A stretch of DNA of 64,000 nt, taken from contig FZQZ01000002.1 in NCBI GenBank assembly GCA_900199555.1, positions 186,001 to 250,000 on the forward strand, given 5' to 3'. Source of the stretch: Prevotellaceae bacterium MN60. Its GTDB lineage: Bacteria > Bacteroidota > Bacteroidia > Bacteroidales > Bacteroidaceae. The notes beneath the pieces are model-generated. The model was not told the DNA's origin. It worked only from the letters and a program-made list of their open reading frames with translations, and did not search any database. This document shows positions 59,675 to 64,000 of this stretch, piece after piece. Each line of letters begins with the position of its first letter. Position 1 is the stretch's first letter. The translations under genes were made by a program, and so were the position numbers.

Positions 59675-59700
59675 ACCCTTTGAACTATATAATTCACATG

Positions 59701-59708
59701 CAAATATA
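59701..59708 (-). promoter_or_regulatory. Promoter -7 element (TATATTTG) of the AraC-like gene
   Basis: A TAnnTTTG match 27 nt before ATG 59674, divergent from the EFR1 promoter. Confidence 0.6.
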
Positions 59709-59751
59709 CGAAAAAATTTATTATGTTGCTATTTTTTTCCGAAAAAAATTG

Positions 59752-59759
59752 TAATTTTG
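59752..59759 (+). promoter_or_regulatory. Promoter -7 element (TAATTTTG) of the EFR1 gene
   Basis: A TAnnTTTG match 17 nt before ATG 59776. Confidence 0.65.
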
Positions 59760-59775
59760 TAGAAAATTATGATTT

Positions 59776-60546
59776 ATGGTACTATATTTCTCTGGAACAG
59801 GCAACACTTTTTGGGTTGCAAAACAACTTTCTGAGGCTACAAACGAGGCAATATTGAGCATACCCGATGAACTTCGAGAGGGTACGCTTCACTATACACT
59901 GAAAGACGACGAGCGACTGGGCATCTGTTTTCCTACTCACGGGTGGCAGCCACCACGCATTGTAAGAGATTTTCTACATCGAGCTACCTTCGAAAACGTA
60001 CATTATATCTATGCCGTAACCACCTGTGGCGACGACATGGGGTATGCGATGCGCATACTGAGAAAAGAGCTGGGCAAGAAAGGGCTCTCTCTTTATGCTG
60101 CCTTTGCGGTGGTGATGCCTGAGTCGAACGTGTGTTTCTCATTCTTGCATCTAGACACACCGGAGTCGGAAGAGCGCAAGATAGAGGCAGCGCGCCAGCA
60201 GGTGCCACACATCTGTGAACTCGTAAAGCAAGAAGCCACGGGAGTGGAAGAACTGGTAAAGGGTCCGATACCGTTTACCTATACTTATATAATAGGTGCC
60301 TACTACAACAAACACCTGATAACAGACAAGAAGTTCTGGGTAGATACGGATGCCTGCATCCAGTGTGGACGCTGCATCAAGCGCTGTCCGGTGGGCGATA
60401 TAGAAGGACTGCCGCCACGCTGGAAGCATGACGGCAGTTGTACGAATTGTTTAGCCTGTTATCACTATTGTCCTACGCACGCTATCCATTGGGGTAACAT
60501 GCAGCGCGGACAGTATTACTTTAATAGACGCGGGGACCAAAAATAG
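59776..60546 (+). CDS. EFR1-family flavodoxin/ferredoxin fusion
   Basis: A 256-residue electron carrier. The N-terminal flavodoxin-like part has the FMN loop YFSGTGNTFWVAKQL (residues 4-18) and ICFPTHGWQPP near 50. The C-terminal part has two [4Fe-4S] motifs, CIQCGRCIKRCP (about 197) and CTNCLACYHYCP (about 222). Such proteins are thought to move electrons between ferredoxin and flavin enzymes. The 3' end overlaps the converging YggS gene by 26 nt, so the last codons of both genes use the same DNA. Confidence 0.9.
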   Translation: MVLYFSGTGNTFWVAKQLSEATNEAILSIPDELREGTLHYTLKDDERLGICFPTHGWQPPRIVRDFLHRATFENVHYIYAVTTCGDDMGYAMRILRKELGKKGLSLYAAFAVVMPESNVCFSFLHLDTPESEERKIEAARQQVPHICELVKQEATGVEELVKGPIPFTYTYIIGAYYNKHLITDKKFWVDTDACIQCGRCIKRCPVGDIEGLPPRWKHDGSCTNCLACYHYCPTHAIHWGNMQRGQYYFNRRGDQK

Positions 60547-61198
60547 TGGTTCCCACACGCACCATGGTAGAACCTTCTTCCACAGCAATGGGGAAGTCGT
60601 GGCTCATACCCCATGAGCGCTCGCAGAAATAGTCTTTGTCGGCAAAGTATTCAGCCTTTACCTCGTCGAAGAGGTTCTTGGCAAGGCGGAACTCACCGCG
60701 TATCTGCTCCATATCTTCTACATACGATGCCATCATCATCAAGCCACAGATGCGCACATGGCTGAGCGTGCGCCACTCACCATCGGCAAGCAGTTGGCGA
60801 CAGGCATCGGGGGTAAGACCGTATTTGGTTTCTTCCTCAGCAATATGCAACTCGAGCAGTACATCGATAACACGATTGCACTTGGCAGCCTGCTTATCGA
60901 TTTCCTTGAGTAGCTTCAGCGAGTCAACAGCCTCAATCATCGTGACATAAGGAGCGATATACTTCACCTTATTGGTCTGCAGATGTCCGATGAAGTGCCA
61001 CTGGATATCTGCGGGCAACGTCTCGTGCTTCAGGCGCAGCTCCTGCTCGTGGCTTTCACCAAAGATGCGCTGTCCCTCCTCATAAGCAGCCTCGATATAC
61101 TCGTTGGGGTGATACTTAGAGATAGCCACAAGGCGTACACCCTGTGGCAATTGGGATAACACCCCATGCAGTTGTCCTTTGATGTCGTAATTGATCAC
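60521..61198 (-). CDS. YggS-family pyridoxal phosphate homeostasis protein
   Basis: A 225-residue PLP-binding protein. The PLP lysine is in LVAISKYHPNEYI near residue 29; FGESHEQEL (about 46), WHFIGHLQTNK (about 68) and MGMSHDFPIAVEEGSTMVRVGTTIFG (about 197-220) are family signatures. It binds PLP without known catalysis and keeps vitamin B6 and amino acid pools in balance. It overlaps the DUF4494 gene by 4 nt at its start and the EFR1 gene by 26 nt at its end. Confidence 0.93.
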   Translation of the reverse strand: MINYDIKGQLHGVLSQLPQGVRLVAISKYHPNEYIEAAYEEGQRIFGESHEQELRLKHETLPADIQWHFIGHLQTNKVKYIAPYVTMIEAVDSLKLLKEIDKQAAKCNRVIDVLLELHIAEEETKYGLTPDACRQLLADGEWRTLSHVRICGLMMMASYVEDMEQIRGEFRLAKNLFDEVKAEYFADKDYFCERSWGMSHDFPIAVEEGSTMVRVGTTIFGPRVY

Positions 61199-61677
61199 TG
61201 CTGCTCGTATTCTGGTTTGTCGTCCTGCTTATTCTTGCCGTACTCGAAGACATCCATCAGCGTAGTCTCGGCAACAGAGGCAATCACGTAGTCAATCATC
61301 GTGCCACCCATCACCTCATCAACATTCTTCACGGCACCATTCAGCGTACCAGCCTGTACGAGATAGTTGACGTTAGAGCGCTTCTCCTTTTCAGTCTTCT
61401 CATCGATAGTGATAAACTGCAGCTTGCACTTATACCAGCGATCTGCCATCTCCTCGTCAGAGAAGAATATCTCACCATAAGGAGCAATCTTAATATCTTT
61501 TACAGTGAACTCGCCACTGATATAACTTGACATCTCTTCCATGATGCGCTTCTCGGCCTCGGTAAAGCTGAGGGCATCTACTACGTAGTTTTCTGTTACT
61601 TTCTTCTGCAAGCCGTCTTCCATGACTTTCTCATAGGCGATCTTGCACTCAAACCATGTTGCTGTTCTTGATCTCAT
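61195..61677 (-). CDS. DUF4494 protein
   Basis: A 160-residue cytoplasmic protein. ATWFECKIAYEKVMEDGLQK at the start, YVVDALSFTEAEKRIMEEM near residue 33 and RWYKCKLQFITIDEKTEKEK near 80 match DUF4494 of Bacteroidetes. It has two repeats of a beta-rich unit. The function is unknown. It sits between the pseudokinase gene (10 nt upstream) and yggS (4-nt overlap), an arrangement that suggests one transcript. Confidence 0.87.
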   Translation of the reverse strand: MRSRTATWFECKIAYEKVMEDGLQKKVTENYVVDALSFTEAEKRIMEEMSSYISGEFTVKDIKIAPYGEIFFSDEEMADRWYKCKLQFITIDEKTEKEKRSNVNYLVQAGTLNGAVKNVDEVMGGTMIDYVIASVAETTLMDVFEYGKNKQDDKPEYEQQ

Positions 61678-61687
61678 TGATAATATA

Positions 61688-62899
61688 TTATTTCTTTAAT
61701 TGTTGTTTTTTCTCGTTAGTGATTCGTTCGATAATCTCACTGGCTATCAGCTGAGCGCGCTCGGGCGTAAGACTGGCCTCCTCGCCCATCTTCTGCTGGG
61801 CCTTCATCAGCTCGTCAATCGTAGTCTGACTCTCAGACATAAAGCGCTTCTCGGAACTACTCATATAATCCTTATTATAAATCTTGGAGAGGATGCGGTC
61901 GGCCTCCTTCTCGTAGTTCTTGCGGAATATCTCTTCGGCCTTAGCCTGATAGGCACGGTGCGCCTCCAGGTCTTCCTCAGAAAGGGAGTCACTGCTGACC
62001 ACGCCCAAATCTTCTGGATAGAAGCCATCATCCAGCAGGTCGTCGGTGGCCTGACGGGGTGCAGGTTTCACATAATCCACCTCCAAAGATTGTGGCACCA
62101 ATTCCTGATAAACTTCAAAAACCACAAGCGCTAACACAATGGCAGCCAAGAAGATATAACCAGAGCGGACCAAATTTCGGCGAGCCTGTACTGCCTGCAA
62201 TAATGCCTTGGGCGTATCGTAGCGATCTTCGGGCATCTCACTGGTGGCACGCTGCAAGGCCTTCTTATATACCGACGTCATCTCAGTATGCTGGAAGATG
62301 CTCTCCATAAACTTAGCAATGGAATAGACATCGCAACGCTCATCGATAGTTCCGTGCTCTAACACCTCAGGGGCAACGAAAGCAGCATCCTCACCATAGA
62401 AGGCACGCTGGTCGTCCATCGAGAGATAGAAAGAGCCATGACTGAGCAGCATGATAGAATGGTCACCCTTGCGCACCAGCACACTCTTGGGCGAATAACA
62501 TACATGCTTGATACCCTTAGCATGCAGGTAGGTCGTGATATCGACCAGTGCTTTCAGCGTATCTTCTACGAAGTCTTTCTCAGCTACCACGGCAGGATTC
62601 TCGAGAAGTAGTTGCTCCATCGACATATAGACGCCTGGCTCCAGCTCCAACTGGCTTACCTCTCCATTCTCCATCACGGGCGAGAAATGCAACTGATGAC
62701 GATTCTGCAGTGTCTTGTTGCGCTCACACTCCGCCTTCATCGCCTCAGAGAACACGATACTCTCGTTCAACGCATGACGAATGGTAACATGACCACGATA
62801 TTTACCATCACGATGAATACAATAGTACTCACCAATGGGCAGACGGGTTCTATTCAGTTTCCCATCGTTCTTTGCTGCCAGCATTTCTTCGTAGTTCAT
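61688..62899 (-). CDS. Membrane-anchored protein kinase-like protein (pseudokinase)
   Basis: A 403-residue protein; the start is ATG 62899 (MNYEEMLAAKNDGKLN), and an upstream ATG overlaps the promoter. Residues about 15-230 follow the Ser/Thr kinase fold: YLHAKGIKHVCYSPKSVLV near 137, FVAPEVLEHGTIDERCDVYS near 180. The HRD motif is replaced by HVCYSP and no DFG is seen (SIMLLSHGSF), so it should be inactive. A transmembrane helix (GYIFLAAIVLALVVFEVY) is near 250, followed by an acidic, helical C-terminal part. It probably acts as a scaffold or sensor. Confidence 0.8.
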   Translation of the reverse strand: MNYEEMLAAKNDGKLNRTRLPIGEYYCIHRDGKYRGHVTIRHALNESIVFSEAMKAECERNKTLQNRHQLHFSPVMENGEVSQLELEPGVYMSMEQLLLENPAVVAEKDFVEDTLKALVDITTYLHAKGIKHVCYSPKSVLVRKGDHSIMLLSHGSFYLSMDDQRAFYGEDAAFVAPEVLEHGTIDERCDVYSIAKFMESIFQHTEMTSVYKKALQRATSEMPEDRYDTPKALLQAVQARRNLVRSGYIFLAAIVLALVVFEVYQELVPQSLEVDYVKPAPRQATDDLLDDGFYPEDLGVVSSDSLSEEDLEAHRAYQAKAEEIFRKNYEKEADRILSKIYNKDYMSSSEKRFMSESQTTIDELMKAQQKMGEEASLTPERAQLIASEIIERITNEKKQQLKK

Positions 62900-62924
62900 A
62901 CCTGCATATTTATTTATCAGCGCA

Positions 62925-62932
62925 CAAAAGTA
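62925..62932 (-). promoter_or_regulatory. Promoter -7 element (TACTTTTG) of the pseudokinase-DUF4494-yggS run
   Basis: A TAnnTTTG match 26 nt before ATG 62899. Confidence 0.65.
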
Positions 62933-62944
62933 CAAAAAAAATAT

Positions 62945-62972
62945 GAATTGTGCATTATTAATTATGAATTAT
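62945..62972. repeat. Heptanucleotide micro-array between divergent promoters
   Basis: Four 7-bp units (GAATTGT, GCATTAT, TAATTAT, GAATTAT) between the two -7 elements, as at 23826-23860. Confidence 0.6.
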
Positions 62973-62976
62973 TTCG

Positions 62977-62984
62977 TACCTTTG
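62977..62984 (+). promoter_or_regulatory. Promoter -7 element (TACCTTTG) of the aminotransferase gene
   Basis: A TAnnTTTG match 28 nt before ATG 63013. Confidence 0.7.
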
Positions 62985-63012
62985 CAACTGATTTACGTAA
63001 ATGTAGAAAAAG

Positions 63013-64000
63013 ATGCCAGAAATATCAGTACGCGGTCTGGAGATGCCGGAGTCACCTATTAGAAAACTCGCACCTCTGGCTGCAGCAGCAAAAAAACGCG
63101 GAACGCACGTCTATCATCTAAACATCGGACAGCCCGACCTGCCCACTCCACAGGTAGGTCTCGACGCACTGAAACAGATAGACCGTAGTATTCTCGAATA
63201 TTCTCCTTCGCAAGGCTATCTCAGCTATCGCGAAAAACTTGTCAGCTATTACGAGAAGTACAACATTCAAGTAACAGCCGACGATATCATCATCACCTCG
63301 GGTGGTTCTGAGGCGGTGCTCTTTGCCTTCTTGTCGTGTCTGAATCCAGGCGACGAGATTATCGTGCCAGAGCCTGCCTATGCTAACTACATGGCATTTG
63401 CCATCTCTGCTGGTGCCAAGATTCGCACCATCGCCACCACCATCGAGGAAGGCTTCTCACTGCCTAAGGTGGAGAAGTTTGAAGAGCTTATCAACGATCG
63501 CACGCGTGCTATCATGATTTGTAACCCCAACAACCCCACGGGTTATCTCTATACTCGACGTGAGATGAACCAGATTCGCGACCTCGTGAAGAAATACGAC
63601 TTGTATCTCTTCTCCGACGAGGTGTATCGCGAATATATCTATACGGGTTCGCCCTATATCTCTGCATGCCACTTGGAAGGTATCGAGCAGAACGTCATCC
63701 TGATTGACTCTGTATCTAAGCGTTATTCTGAGTGTGGTATCCGTATCGGTGCCCTTATCACGAAGAATGCTGAGGTACGCAAGGCAGTGATGAAGTTCTG
63801 TCAGGCTCGCCTCTCTCCTCCCCTTATCGGACAGATTGTTGCCGAGGCTTCGCTCGATGCGCCAGAGGACTACTATCGCGATGTATATGACGAGTATGTA
63901 GAGCGTCGTAAGTGCCTGATTGACGGACTGAACCGTATTCCCGGAGTTTATTCTCCTATTCCTATGGGTGCCTTCTATACGGTAGCCAAGCTGCCTGTAG
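63013..64000 (+). CDS. Class I/II PLP-dependent aminotransferase, 3' end beyond the window
   Basis: The first 329 codons are present from ATG 63013 (MPEISVRGLEMPESPIRKLA). The fold type I landmarks are seen: YHLNIGQPDLPTPQ near residue 34, ITSGGSEAVLFAF near 95, CNPNNPTGYLYTR near 170, SDEVYREYIY near 200 and the PLP lysine in DSVSKRYSECGIRIG near 235. It resembles aspartate-type aminotransferases, but SKRYSECGIR differs from the common SKTFSMTGWR, so the donor and acceptor are open. The gene runs off the right edge. Confidence 0.93.
   Translation, partial: MPEISVRGLEMPESPIRKLAPLAAAAKKRGTHVYHLNIGQPDLPTPQVGLDALKQIDRSILEYSPSQGYLSYREKLVSYYEKYNIQVTADDIIITSGGSEAVLFAFLSCLNPGDEIIVPEPAYANYMAFAISAGAKIRTIATTIEEGFSLPKVEKFEELINDRTRAIMICNPNNPTGYLYTRREMNQIRDLVKKYDLYLFSDEVYREYIYTGSPYISACHLEGIEQNVILIDSVSKRYSECGIRIGALITKNAEVRKAVMKFCQARLSPPLIGQIVAEASLDAPEDYYRDVYDEYVERRKCLIDGLNRIPGVYSPIPMGAFYTVAKLPV

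Overview
The window looks like chromosome from a Bacteroidales bacterium, most likely Prevotella in the broad sense. Three things support this. About 18 gene starts are preceded by TAnnTTTG, the -7 element used by the Bacteroidetes primary sigma factor. Several secreted proteins end in a C-terminal domain of the type IX secretion kind. The gene families are typical of the group: DUF4494, DUF5074, DUF4465, DUF3857/transglutaminase pairs, DUF5597 glycosidase, M49 peptidase, and a fused Nfn-like flavoprotein. I saw no rRNA, tRNA, CRISPR array, intact insertion sequence or prophage.

Layout. 1-2404: a lipoprotein fragment, mazG and a secreted esterase. 2480-13628 (minus): a cobalamin riboswitch followed by a vitamin B12 uptake operon with a TonB-dependent receptor, a DUF5074 beta-propeller, a very large surface protein with three near-identical DUF4465 domains, a binding lipoprotein and a FecCD/BtuC permease. 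No ATPase gene lies in the operon. 13699-15985: prfA, a small membrane protein and pyrF. 16093-23781 (minus): two DUF3857/transglutaminase-like secreted proteins, an M23 peptidase, nadC and cstA. 23879-40583 (plus): a GHL10 glycosidase, ruvC, a tandem ABC ATPase, clpC, gdhA, serS, the Nfn-like fusion, a DUF486 protein, a TtcA-like enzyme, a PD40-like secreted protein, a nucleoside phosphorylase and mnmE.

40600-51500 is the accessory part. It holds a YjbR fragment, a Vat/CatB-like acetyltransferase, a small cluster of metal/redox genes, a frameshifted GNAT gene, two glycosidases flanking a relic of a DUF1593-type gene, an AT-rich acyltransferase, and two stretches without convincing genes. The first (47839-48180) can fold into several hairpins behind a good promoter and may encode a structured RNA. 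The second (50445-51493) is bounded by inverted repeats of about 41 bp and is filled with nested palindromes and drifting 21-22 bp tandem repeats.

51548-62899 is mostly minus strand: an exonuclease, then a run of genes from a Fur-family regulator through purA, hisS, a Nudix hydrolase and a GNAT protein; an AraC-like regulator with an M49 peptidase and an AlkD-like protein; and a pseudokinase with DUF4494 and YggS genes. The window ends inside an aminotransferase gene.

A feature running through the whole window is the heptanucleotide micro-array: short runs of a 7-bp unit found between divergent promoters, in leaders, and in frame inside genes including the essential hisS.
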